Positions 47,550 through 59,500 of a DNA stretch of 64,000 nucleotides are shown piece by piece; within the stretch, counting starts at the first letter, position 1; every line of letters begins with the position of its first letter. Under the pieces are notes generated by a model. The model worked only from the letters and a program-made list of their open reading frames with translations. It was not told the origin of the DNA and did not search any database. Location: the NCBI GenBank assembly GCA_030062745.1, contig CP099839.1, positions 35,497,293 to 35,561,292 of the forward strand, in the 5' to 3' direction. This DNA is from Capitulum mitella. Its lineage: Eukaryota > Arthropoda > Thecostraca > Pollicipedomorpha > Pollicipedidae. The translations under genes were made by a program, and so were the position numbers.

Positions 47550-48605
47550 CTCTAGCCATGCTCCGTTTAACGCAAGCCCTCATGCGATCCGGCCTGCCGT
47601 ACATAAGACTGGCCAGCGTCTCCGGGCCGATGCTGGACCAGGCCGCCCAGAGGTTTCTGATCAGTGTGTCCTCCAACGTCGCTGGCGCTGTCTTGTCCAT
47701 CTTGTCCTGGACGATCACCCACAGGTTTTCGATCGCGGACAGGTCTGGGCTGTTGCGCGGCCATACGCCCTTCGCCCAGAACTCGGGAAAGTTGGCTCTG
47801 CACCACTCTTGCGTTTCCTTGGTTCGATGATTTAGAGCGCCGTCTTGTTGAAAGATGGCCTGCGAAATGTCCGGAAGAAGTTCGACCTTACATGGGGGGG
47901 TCCCTTCTCCGCTGTATGACAGGTGCCGCCGTCTTCTTCAGGAATTCCTCGGCGCAGTAGCCGGCTGTGACGGTCTGGCATCGGAGAATGACCTGCAGGC
48001 TAGACAGCCCGCGATAGCTCGTCATCCACCACATGGCACACCTGGACCTTCAGCGGCTGCTTGGCAGGCTCGGCGATGGGAACTTAAGAGCCGTGGTGCT
48101 CCCAGAGACGATATTTCTGTCGGTTGGGAGGGAGGAAGAGCTCGAAAGGCGACTCGTCGGTGAAGAAGACACGCCTCCTCGAAAGTCCAGTTCTGTCGTG
48201 CCCTGGCGAATTCCAACCTCTTGCGCTTCTGCGACTCCGTCAGTCTTAGCTGGAGTCGTGGCTTGAAAGACATCAGGCGCATGGACTTCGCTAAGTATCT
48301 GTGTACCGCCGTCTTGGAGACCGGGTGTCCCCTAGCCATCAGCTTCCGAGTCAATTTTCTCATCGACTGGCCTCAGTGGAGGACGGACTTCGACAGGACG
48401 ATTCTGGCCACCCTGCGCACCGAAATCTTCCCCTCGTGACCTGCGCTGCTCTCTAGTGGCTGTCCGACTCTGTCGCCAGGCAGTCAACGTCTGATGGTGC
48501 GAACGTTTATGTCCAGTTCCTTGGCGACCTGATCCTGGGTCATTCCGCCGCGTACCATGCCAACTGCACGGTAGCAAATCGATGATGTTTGCTCTCTGGC
48601 CATCC
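47550..48605 (-). pseudogene. Degenerate Tc1/mariner-type transposase
   Basis: Minus-strand fragments in three frames give the full order of an IS630/Tc1/mariner transposase. The N-terminal helix-turn-helix segment is GGMTQDQVAKELDINVRTI near 48500. Next are LTRKLMARGHPVSKTAVHRYL near 48320, FFTDESPFELFLPPNR near 48150 with the first catalytic Asp, and FQQDGALNHR near 47850. The last is NSPDLSAIENLW near 47740, with 37 residues between the second Asp and the Glu. At least one frameshift (near 48190) and internal stops make it inactive. The element's outer ends were not resolved. Confidence 0.85.
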
Positions 48606-49319
48606 TGGACACCGCGTGTGCGTGCGTTGGGTACCAGTCTGGAACCGTCCGCTGTCCGCTCTCCCGGCACAGGCTAGGTCTCCCGGAGGGGTCACACGAC
48701 CAGCCGACCCGTGTTGATGCCCTGAGGCTGGGGTCTGGTAAAATTCTATTCGTTTTTCGGGATGCCCTGGACGAATGAGGTCCAGGGAGTGGAAGGGCAT
48801 CAATTTTGGGACATCCTTTATATTTAAATGTGCAAAAGATGTGAGGAGCACCAGATAGCAGGGCGTCAATTTCTGTAAATGATTGGGTGGGCCGAGCCGT
48901 CGGCCAGACAACCTAACCTCCCCCCAAATGTGGGTTTCTCAACGGATTTTGCCCACTTTATTTTGATCAATGGAATTTTCCTAGTTTTTTTTTGTCGCCA
49001 TTTTTGAAACAAAACATTATGTATATCCCATGTGCATAGGCAAATAAGTATATAGATATATAAAGGAGATAGAAAGATAGATAGATAGGTACATCACTTC
49101 ATGCCTTATTCTTTACTTTCTGCCTATCTTTTATCTATTGGGGCCGTTTCTTTCGTTATTTTTGCCCCATTCCCTTTAAAACTGGTAGAAAATATTTCAG
49201 GGGCCCAAACCAACACTGGAGCCCCTCAGGGCCCCCTCGAAAGAATACAAATCGACACCCCTGCCGGATAGTATATTCAAAGTTCAAAACTACCCAGCAA
49301 AACCCACAATCTCAACTGA

Positions 49320-49690
49320 TACTTAAAAAAGGCGGGAAGTTTACCTGACCTAAAGTCACTGGCTTTGCAGTTTTCGAAGCGTTTGAGATAGCAGAATTGC
49401 TGAATCTGTCGTGCGTAGTCAGTGTAGCAAGTTTCAAATTAATCGATACAGTAGACAAAAAATTACAACACTTAACTTTTTAGGAACATGTCCTTACTTG
49501 ACCTGTCCTAGGTCAGTAACCTGAGGGCACCTGAAGCTGAAAAAATGGCAAAATGTGTAAAAAGAATTTAGCAACAGGTACCCCAAGTTTCATGTTTCTG
49601 CGTGTCTTCGTTTTCTGGCCATTCTCGAAAAACCGTAGGGGGTTCTCATGACCCACCGCCCCGGCGAAGGTCCAAGCGATATATCAATTT
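49320..49690 (-). mobile_element. Diverged TTAA-1-like fragment
   Basis: The order of blocks (TTTGAGATAGCAGAATTGCT, CTTAACTTTTTAGGAACATG, TTGACCTGTCCTAGGTCAG, then a GAAAAACCGTAGGGGG end) parallels the right half of copy A but with many substitutions. It is probably an older relative of the family. Neither end is preserved. Confidence 0.55.
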
Positions 49691-49839
49691 GAAAGTGCAT
49701 GAATCGCAAAGGGAACACCTGCTTGTTTCCCGTGATCATAAATGATCAAGATGTGCATTGATGACCTTGCAGATCAAAGAGGCTCCATCTCAAGAGGCTC
49801 TTGTGGACGTGGGTCTTGGGCAGAGATGGCTTTTCCAAA

Positions 49840-50300
49840 TCCAATCCAAATCCGAATCCAAAACAGTAAGATCGATTCCAAGCTTGAGCCCGGATATCTT
49901 GAGTGCGCGTCTGAGTCACATTCAACGTCGATACGGTCTCACGATTCCCAGTCCGATTCATGTCCAAAAAAAGGAATGGATTTCAAGTCCTAGTCCATTA
50001 CGACAAGGCCTGAGTCCAAATTCGAGCTAATTTTGATGATGAAATTTAGTCCGAGTCCGAGTCATGCCTAAAAAGGCAAGATGGACATGAAGACTTTCGA
50101 TCTATTTTTGTTCTTGTATTGCTGCAGTGTCATAACGCACGATTTCTCAGCTCAAGCATTGCAATGTGCATCCAGCCGGTATCAGTCTGCCTGTCCAGAA
50201 GGTGGCGCAGTCGATGCAGTGGTGAGGACTAAAGAGAATTATTCATGTTTTGAGAATACTTACCATAATATTTCTGGCACCTTTTCATGTTTGCCAATTA
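49840..50300 (+). repeat. AATCC/GAGTCC-rich repeat element, copy 1
   Basis: A quasi-periodic run of AATCCAAATCC and GAGTCCGAGTC words leads into a segment (CATGCCTAAAAAGGCAAGATGG ... TTGCAATGTGCATCCAGCCGG). The second segment recurs in recognisable form at about 60060-60330. The two copies are in the same orientation. It is probably an interspersed repeat of unknown type. Confidence 0.55.
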
Positions 50301-51839
50301 TGGCGAAGAAGGCGAAGAGAAATAATACGAAGGCATGTCGAATCATGCCAAAATATTTGGGTTTGTTTACACCAAACCCATATATACTCGCGTATGCACC
50401 GAAAAAGCTTTATCTGAGTAGAAATGTTAACTGGGTAAAAATGTCACCACGGACTCATCGTAGAAGGGCATATTTTGTTAAATGAGCAGCATGCGTAGAG
50501 TCGGTTCCTTGCTAGCATATCCTTCTTTCTGTATTCTATTCATGTTCGGAGAAGTTTATTATGTTGCCTCGCCGAGGAACATCATGCTGAATAATGCGTG
50601 AACTCTATACACAAAAATAAAAGCGAAGACAATGCATTTTTACTTCACTGAATATTGTAACTGCTTCCTGTGCAGAAGTTCATGGTGACTGCTGGTTGAC
50701 ATGAGCTCAGATATAAGGCAAGTGTTGTGTATTACGCCACTGTATTGCACCAAAACGACATTTGGTGACGTAACCTTTCATGACCTTTGATAACCTCCAA
50801 TGGTGTACGCTGGTATGGTGCAAATGGATTATTTTGCAGTGTTTAGGAATCCTTCACTAAGTGCTTACACTAAGGATCCGCCTCATCCCATTTTGGAAAA
50901 TCTTGCAAATAGCGCCATTGACGGAGGAATGCTACTAAATGCACCAGCGTATGCGAGACGCCAGCAAGGAGACCGGGGGGAGGGCAGACAAGCAGTTAAA
51001 AACCGCCTGTTTCTCTGGAATCACGCAGCGCGGTTGCAGAGCAGTACTGAGGACAAATTGATCAACCGTTTAACATTAACCAAACTAAAGCGCGCAGCGC
51101 GATTGTTGAACGATGCTGGGGTTTTAAGAATTTTAACGTCTAACGTCTGTTTTAATGTCTGACTGTTGCATTGAACAGTTTTGTAGCATTTCAAGCCATT
51201 TCTATGAAAAGCTTCTTTTGGCCTTTAAGCTGACTGACTTTGACAGTGAACTTGACCCTTTGTCCTTTCCTCTGAACTTTTTCGGCGGCACTTTTGTTAT
51301 GTTTTGGAACAATTCATTACGTCATCTGTGACTTTAAGCACCAAAAAACTATATTTTTCCGAAAGCTCTCGTTGAGGGCTATCGTGTCCCATTTGAGACG
51401 TTTCAATCGGCCCATTACTTACGAAGTTAGAAGGGAAAACCTCCCCCTCCCCGAAGCGAATGGTGTAGTTATGATTACGCCAGCGACTGCCCAGTTAAGA
51501 TAAGTAATAAATAAACGGCGGTGGGGAAGGACTACGAACAGGACTGAGAACAGGTGCACCCTAATCCAAAATCGAGTCTTAAGAAAGGATTTCATTCCAT
51601 CCGCAGTCCTTAAAAAGGATTGCAGTCCACGAGTGCAAATCCTGCAGTTCAAATCTTGATGATCCCTGGCGTTATGACGATCGAGCTTCACACTTTCGGC
51701 GCGATTTTGGCTCCCTTTTGGTGCGACTGCTGCCTCACAGTATCGTTTTGACGCCCTAAAAAAGTCCGCTCCCCTTGGCAAAATCCTGGATCCGACCTTG
51801 AGTCTCAGTCCTTAATCTTAGTTTGAGCTGAGTCAGAGA
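50301..51839. other. Gene-free stretch
   Basis: Small open frames occur at 50081-50485 and 50800-51162 but match nothing I recognise and lack splice context. The stretch 51580-51840 returns to the CAGTCC/GAGTC word pattern seen at 49840. Confidence 0.35.
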
Positions 51840-51883
51840 CCAACCCTAATCTTAACCCTAATATAACCCTAATCCTAATCTAA
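51840..51883. repeat. Degenerate CCCTAA (telomere-like) repeat
   Basis: AACCCTAATCTTAACCCTA and following units repeat CCCTAA or CCTAA about six times with irregular spacing. It lies directly at the left border of a TTAA-2 element. Confidence 0.5.
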
Positions 51884-53099
51884 CCCGAACCGTTTTTCCG
51901 GAGGGCTAGACGGTATGGCCGATTCCCGGCGGGGGGGGGGGGCGGATTCGGCCCCCCTGAGGTCTCGAGAACTATACATCCGATTTTATCGCAACAAAGG
52001 ATAATCGATTACCCATTATGTAAACTTCATTTTTATAACAAGAGGCTTGCAAAATTATGAAAGGGTGGATACAGGGGTCAAAAAAGTCGAAATAGGGAAT
52101 ATTTTCGGAGTTGTTATAACTCTGTCGTTTATGGACCAATTTTGATGGAATTGCGTGGATCGAGATATTATGGATGGGGTTTTTACCACTGGTCCACACA
52201 TTTGAAATTTTGAGAAAACCAATGGGCGTTCACAGGGTTTCGAAAATGGCAGGTCCAGTTTTTCAAAAACTCAATTAACAAAAAAAATTAGAAACCCTTT
52301 TTTAGCTTTTACTAGTCATGCTGTGTTGAAGAAGTACAAGTCGTGTTACATTGTTTGTATAATGTTAGCATAGGCGGTGCCAGAGGCATGAAAAAGAGGG
52401 AACTGTCATAGTCACATGTTCGCTAGGTCATCTTACGACCTCTGGCTTTAAATGGCCTCTAGTTACCTTGGAGTCTCATGGAATGATCCTGAGTGTATCT
52501 GATATTGTTTGGGAACGTTTCCAATCATTTGAATCCAGTCTGTTTCTAAAATTTCATTTTACGGCTGTTGTGATGTAGGGTACATGCACTGTCCTTTTAG
52601 GTCATAGCCCCGTGATCCGATCTGGTATCAGGCTGAAACTTGCTACACGAGTAGAGGGCACCCTTCTACGTCATAGGTATTCCGAGTTTGGTATTGAGAA
52701 AAATAGGGCCAAAATAATTACTATAAAACTAAATTTCACTTTTGACCTAGACCTGACCTCGTGAAATGACCTCAGTTTAAGAAAATCATATATGTATTTT
52801 TGCCAAGCTGTTTATCTATACACTCATACAAAGTTTTAAGTTCTATCTTAAAAGGGCTATTTTTGGCGCCCATTTCTCTTTTTTCTTCCAACAGGGCAAT
52901 AAATGGCCTGAGGTGTCGCCCAAAAACGTTTCCTGGCTCCGCCCCTCAGCAAAATAGAATTACAAAATTTTGTTACAGTGCGAAGAAAAAATAGGTAGGA
53001 GAAATAACCAGGTTCTGTGGAGCTGCGTCAAAAACCCTGGAACTGACAAGCAAAAAACCCGAGGGGATGGATTCAGCCCCCCGCCGGGAATAGGGCTAA
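51880..53099 (-). mobile_element. TTAA-2 family element, reversed complete copy
   Basis: This is colinear with 15674-16904 in reverse: the poly-G GGGCGGATTCGG block near the left end, the TCTACGTCATAGGTATTC block, the CTGGCTCCGCCCC block, and the right end CCGGGAATAGGGCTAA. CTAA flanks both sides (51880-51883 and 53096-53099), a variant of TTAA consistent with a target-site duplication. The GAGTC/AAGTC-rich repeat runs up to the left side and resumes on the right, so this element appears to have inserted into it. Confidence 0.75.
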
Positions 53100-54289
53100 G
53101 TCTAAGTCAAACTTGTTTTAATTATAATTTGAATCCCATTCCAGCGTCTGGCAGTTATGTGAGTTTGAACTTGATTACAAGCCCAATTTTGTGCCATTTT
53201 TTGTATCTAGAGTCCAAGCCCAGCCTGGGAAATTATGAATCTAGTCACTTGAGACAGAGGCCAAAGATCCTTTCAGCTAACGCTCGAGTCTGAATCTACT
53301 CGAACACACATGTCTTTCCTGGGATACGTTATAATAGGCAAAGACATTGCGTATCACAACTTCTTTTGCCCACCAAAAATGACCATACGTAACTAAATGT
53401 TCCCGGAACACGAGAGAAAAGTGTCCGAAATCAGAGGAGTTTTCAGTTTTAAGGGATGTTGGGTTTGTCCTTGCTCCCTCCTTGGCAAAATCCTGGCTTC
53501 GCCCCTGACGCACATACTCTTTTACGACGGCTGTGGCGTTAGGTATGTTGTATGGCAGGCCGTTGGCGGAAAGGAAAGCAAATTTTCAACCTTCAGCACG
53601 TGTTTTGAGGAGAGATAGCCGAGTCGTAGTTTGTGGTCTTTGAAGTTAATTTGTAATATGCGTGTGATGTTTCAAAAGCATGCACTTTCGAAGGTGCGAA
53701 GCGATTTCCCACGGTTCTCCCCGTGCCTCGTTCAGCCGTGTCCTGTTTGCATCTGTTGTATGACGTCGTGAATGGACGCAGGCCAATGCACGTTTACTGG
53801 TGTACGGTCATTGGCCTGTATTGCGTCATATCAGCAGAAAGCGTTATCAGCAACAATTCTAGATCAGCTAGGTCCAGTTATGAAAAGCTGGACAGGGCTG
53901 GATATTCCATTTGAATGCTAGACAAGCAACTTGATCCTTTCTTTTCCAGCAGGTGCCTTTTGGGGTGAGTAGAAATTTCAACGATAAAAGGTATATATAG
54001 CCACCGTGTTTACAATAAGTACTCTTAAACACATCATTCAGCCAAATATGCCCAACATGTCTTTATGAGCTGGAGCAAATTTTACCAAGTTGCTGACTGG
54101 ATGAGTCAGGTGCTGACAAAATGCTGTTTGAGCTTGCGGAAGACACTGTGCACGGGGTGGAACATTACTATAAATTAGGAATGCAGGTGCATCCCCAACT
54201 TTACTGAAAATAATAGTGCGTCTATGCTATTGCAAAGAAAGAGCTGGGTCCAGACTGGCGTGTTTGTCCCCGGTAATTTTGGAAGGGTT
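53100..54289. other. Gene-free stretch
   Basis: The first about 200 bp continue the degenerate AAGTC/GAGTCC word pattern seen left of the TTAA-2 element. No coding region was recognised. Confidence 0.35.
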
Positions 54290-54965
54290 CCGCCGCTGAG
54301 GCTATGTCCTCCCAGCAGGCTGCCTCGGGCGACAGAGATCGTCCGCCCCGCTGCCGAGGGCGGGTCCGGGCCGGCCGCCGGGGGGGGGGGGTGTGCGCTC
54401 CTCCGGTGACAGCCCGGGCGGCCGACGCTCGGCGCCGCCGCTGCCCGCGGCCTCTCCTAATCCGCTCGGCGCCATTCAGTCTCGCCGAATCCCCGTGTTT
54501 GCGCGCCGGGTGCCGCTGCGGGTGAGCTAGAGCACCAGCTACCAGCCGCCGATAGCTCCCTCCCCCTGCTCTGCCGGAGCGGCGCGCGGTGTCGGCAGTT
54601 TGCTGTGGTCGCCGGCGCCGGCGGCCTCCGTCTGACCCAGTTTTGATCCTCGACACCCGAGAGGCGCGACTGGGCGCCTGTCGCCTGACGTCCGACCGCC
54701 GAACGAAAGGCCTGTGCGCCGCGCCGGCCGCCTCACTGACCTTTGCTGTGTGTCCGGCGGCCGCCGGCGCGCCGAGTGCCGGACCAGACGGCGGCCGGCT
54801 GGCCCGCCGTCTGCGGCCGGCTGTCAGCGGGAACCGAGTCCGAGTGACCGCCCAATGTCGGCCCAATGTTCCGGGTGTCACCGCCGCGCGCGTGCCGCCG
54901 GCCCATTGCAGCAGGCAGACGACCGACGCTCGCTGAATGTCAGCGGGGACAACGTGGGCCTGGCA
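54290..54965. promoter_or_regulatory. CpG-dense GC-rich block, no gene assigned
   Basis: About 675 bp with very high CpG density (GGGCGGGTCCGGGCCGGCCG, GCGCCGCCGCTGCCCGCGG) stands out from A/T-rich surroundings. Open frames on both strands are composition artefacts with Arg/Ala/Pro-rich translations, and none has a recognisable domain. It could be a promoter or a 5' untranslated exon of a gene outside my recognition. Confidence 0.35.
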
Positions 54966-55314
54966 TTAGGCGCGCATTCAACTCAGACGCAGTCGACAAC
55001 TGCATTCCGGGTGGTCGGTAGCATTGCACGTACACAGACTTGGGTTTGATACAAAAACAACGAGTCTGATTCCTAGTCTAAATCCAATCCAGGGCCAATA
55101 GGTCATTGCAAGTTCCAGTGGAGATCATGATTCTGAATAGTCGATGCCGAGCAGTGCCTCGTCTAAGGGATTTTTATCGGGGGGGGGGCGTTATACAGCG
55201 CTTCGGCTACTGCGGCCATTTCGCGGGGAGCCAGGGTTTTCCAACCTGGTATTCCAGTAGCACCTACGTACGACGGACGTGTGAAAATGAAACCACGAAA
55301 AATCTAGAAATATT

Positions 55315-56536
55315 TTAACCCGTCCCCGACTGGGGGGCAGTTGATTCCCCCCTGAGGTTTTTCTGGCGATTGCGAGAGAACAAACAAACACAGAGTCGCG
55401 AAACTTTGTGTACCTTTCGCTTCATCAATTTTACATCTGGTGTCAAAACTTTGACCTCAGGTCAGGTCAGGTGTCTGACTTAGGTCAGGCCAAACAGACC
55501 TATGTCAAAAAAAGTTTAGCGCCCTCTAACTTTTTCTCAAAACAAGATATCTCAATAATACTTTCAGGGATTATTGAACGTGATAGATACAATAAATCTG
55601 CCATCTCAGATTTTTAGGAATTTTCGTGTCATTGACCTAAGGTCAAGCCCATTTTTAACACATGTCGTTTTTCGGAAATTGACGGAATATTTCATAACAA
55701 TTTTAGTGTAGAGTGAAGCAGACATCTAGTTGCCGTCATTGGGCAAAGTTTTAGTGACTTCCAGCCACTGACCTGAGGTCAGGTCACGAATAACTGTAGT
55801 GAGCCAAAATGTACCACCGTCAAAATCATCGATGAATTACTCAGAATGGGTAGAAAATGGCAGAACTAGCTTGCACAGACGTAAGTAATACCAGGAACCT
55901 CAAAAAGTTTAAAAAAGTAACATATTTTGGAAATAAACAGGCTCTCGCGGATAAAGCTCCGCCAATTTTGTAGATTGGTAACTAATGATTTTTTCCAAAA
56001 TTTAAGCATGAAAAACCATCACAAGAATCTCTAACATCAATAAAATATACATACATCGTCTTTTTTCGCGAAAATAAAAAAGGAACGCTAAAATTAGTTC
56101 CAGTCAATTTGTTAGTGCATACGGCAGCAGCGCACGCCTACAGCTGCCGAGAGAAATGCCGTGTCTTTAACTCAACGTTTCGGCGTATATATTGAAGAAA
56201 TCTGGGAAATTAGACGTGTATCGGTATCCGCGGCCTTTACTTGTGCGCTGGTGCCTTTACCTAACCGTTTTTAGTCACAGTCCTTGAGATTCAGGCCATT
56301 TCTCGGTCTCATGCAGTCGGCTATAAGAAAACATATATAAAGGGCGTAAATTGCTTACATATTATCTAAAGCTAGAAATGAGACCAGTTTCGAGCTCTAC
56401 TCATCACAAGCTTTTCAACGGTGTACTTATTTTTATCGTGCGACTAACCGTTCGTGAGTTAGAGGGGGCGGCCAACTGCCCCCCCCCCCCCCAGTCGCCC
56501 ATGTTCAAAACGGACCGACGGTCGTGCGCGGGTTAA
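55315..56536 (+). mobile_element. TTAA-1 family element, copy D
   Basis: TTAA at 55315-55318 and 56533-56536 flank CCCGTCCCCGACTGG at the left and GTCGTGCGCGGG at the right, the best-preserved ends in the window. It is colinear with B and C, without B's palindromic insertion. Paired TGACCT/AGGTCA motifs lie at about 55452-55490, 55632-55648 and 55768-55785. Confidence 0.83.
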
Positions 56537-59500
56537 TATAGTTCATAGGAGCATGGTGTTTTTCATTTGTTCTAATTGGCTTGCTACGCGGAACTGGCCT
56601 TTTGAAGTCATGCATTTTTGCCTTGAAAACAATTGTTTTTTTCCCAAATGTTAACCTTCTCATGAGCTGTAACCTCGTTTAAATTATACCAACCCTATGT
56701 TCTGATTCCCGCCAGTTTAAAAATGGCCTTATATTTTGTCCCTAGATAGTCTCGTTGACCTTCAAATGCAGTTTTCGGGCCACATATGTACGAGGAAATA
56801 TGTTTTTACCGAAGGGGAGCCAAGCCCGTTGGAGCATGTCGATAATACACAGTTTGGAAGACCAACGTGGACCAGATAACAGTGTGCTGCCCTTAAATAC
56901 GTATGATAACCGCATGCGAGATAAAGCTATGGATATCGCACAACAACGACGTTTAACGTGATGTAATTTCTTCACAGAACCGACCCCAATAACTATGCAC
57001 GACTTTATCGAGCTTTGTTTTGCCACGCCTGTTTCCATGCAATACTACAGTCGCGAAACTGACTTCCGAAAAACTGGAAGAGATCAATTCCAGTCTGGCC
57101 AAGCCAATGACACATGTTGCTACGATGCTGCAGTGCTTGACTGGCTGTGTTCCTTGGGAGACGCTAGGAACGCGTGAATGATTCACAGGTGCAATTTCTG
57201 GTCTTCTGGTGTCATTTCTGCGGCATATTTGGGTTCACAGAGTCTTTGTTTGCTCTATTCTATGAATTCTCTGACCTCTGTTGTGTGCTGTGATCACATT
57301 CCGATCAGGGACTGGGAATTTTCGGACAGGATTGTCGCATAAACCTTTTCAATACGTAACAAAAAGCTTTTCCTATCGAAGAATTACATTCATCGGCGGG
57401 TATCGAGACCAAACCATGCTCCTATGGGTTTTCCTAGCTTCCCAAGTCACTAGCGTCTGCAAAATGATATGTGAATGGTAACGAAGGTAGAGGCGATTTC
57501 GTGACAGATAGGGATGTCTTGATGAAATGATGACATTGTGAGGCGCATAGTGATACGCAACACTACTGCTGGCAAAAAAAACTGTAGACACCTGCACTCC
57601 TCGTCATTACCAATAAACTTGCTATACAACATTAGAAGGACTGAAAGGAAATCAGTAATGTCAGGATAAGACATCGTGCAAACCAACTGCATTTCTTTCA
57701 TGTCGCATGTGATTAATGTATGCATGTTACCAGGTATCATTGGTTTCTAGCCTGCGTTTGTTTTCGGAACTAGGGACGACACGGTTACCTCACAAAATGC
57801 CGTGAGGCGGAATATCAAATGCAAAATGTTGAGAACAGAGTGTCAAAAGCAAAATATCGAACAAGATAAATGACGACAGAGATTAACATCAAACGGAAGA
57901 AACATCGAAGGTCAAGATGTCGAATAGGGATAAATATCAAATAGCAATATTTTTTCAAAATGGAAAAATATTGCGGGACAAAATGATGGTTGAACAAATA
58001 AGCGACGAGGGATATAGAAATGAAAAAATATGGACCACGATTAACATCGAAACGATTAAAAACCGGATGATAAAATATCGTGAGGTGATACTTTGTATCA
58101 TCACATCAGGGACGGACATCGCAATTGGGCGGGCATGATATGGTCAGCTTTCGCATTACAAAATATGGAGTGGGACCATATATAACATCTTAATATCTCA
58201 AAGAATGAAGATTATACCAGGACATGAACCTAATGGTGAGGTGGACAAGACTTGCGTTTGTCAAGATCGCGGACGAATTTCAAGTCCCGGTTGTTCGAAA
58301 TTTTCTCGTTCCTTCTTCCCAAATTATGACTGTTGTTGGCAGATACGGTAATCAACGCGGATTGTCACTGGAGACCGGTAGTATATTCTATTGTTCTTGT
58401 ATCCGAGACGCTGAGGAAAAACGTTTTCTAGCTCACTGTCATGCGTTGTTACCAAATGGAAGAGCCCTGGCAACAGAAGTCACAGCGTATCCTCAAAAGA
58501 CCCTTGGGAGAAGAGGCAGGGAAAATTTTGGACGCCCAGGACTCAAACCCCGCATACTATCTGACGCAAAATGCTTCTTTTTTTGCAGCCACACCAACAG
58601 GTCCAGTGGCGCAGCCAGGATATCTGTCTGGCTCAGGTCAACAACGCCTTGAAACTACCGGAATATAATTTTAGCTAAATAGCGAAGACTTTGGGGAAAT
58701 TATGAGTAAACCCTGGAAAGTTTTCACGATCTTCCTGCTGGGATATCCCGCACAGTTTTCGGGAGAAGTCAGTACCCGTGCCCACCGTGTTGTGCTGTTA
58801 GTTGTCTTGCGATATTTTTGACTTAAACATTTATCCCTTGTGTTATTGATCCTTACCCCGATACTTTGTCATTCAGTCATCTATCGATTGGTACATAGTC
58901 GGTTAATGCTGGCGCTGCCTCGATATTTTTGTTCAACATTTTGCATTGGATGTTTTTTTATTTCATGTTTTGTTTGACGAAATAATTGCTGCTCCACACC
59001 AATCCCCAGATCGATGTCTGGCATTCCATATTTTCCCGTTTGAGATGTACGTCCGTCATTATTCATCTTGCTCAATGTTTTGTGTTCGCTCGCTTGCTTG
59101 TTTGCAACATTTTTCCATTTGACATCATACGGTATTATGTCCTGTGATCAAACGACGCATGTCAGCGAACTTGGCTCAGCTTCTAAGGAAATGGCTGATC
59201 TGGGACCATTATAACCGAAAAATTGTACCAAGAGGTGCTGTAGGTCATGTGGGTTCAAATAACAGGTCATTTTGCGTTTCAATAAGTTTTAATTATACTG
59301 GATAGGTGTGCTTACAACGAGTTTTAACTTCCTGCGAAGGCAAGCAGTCACGAAAACGGTCATTTTCAAGGCAATTCGTAAGATCGCTTTAAAACAGGGC
59401 AGTCCTGGTTTCCGGGGTACGGCTTCAAAAAAGATAATTATGGTTTTCTCTAGATCCCGTTTTCCTGTGCCTTTGACCTGCTATCTACCCCGCTCTTTTC

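Noticed and set aside
54222..54881. 219-codon minus-strand frame in the CpG-dense block
   Set aside because: The translation is Arg/Ala/Pro/Gly-rich without domain features, and similar frames are open on the other strand, so it is a base-composition effect.
58224..58652. 142-codon plus-strand frame
   Set aside because: It has no recognisable domain, no splice context and overlapping open frames. It lies in repeat-rich DNA.
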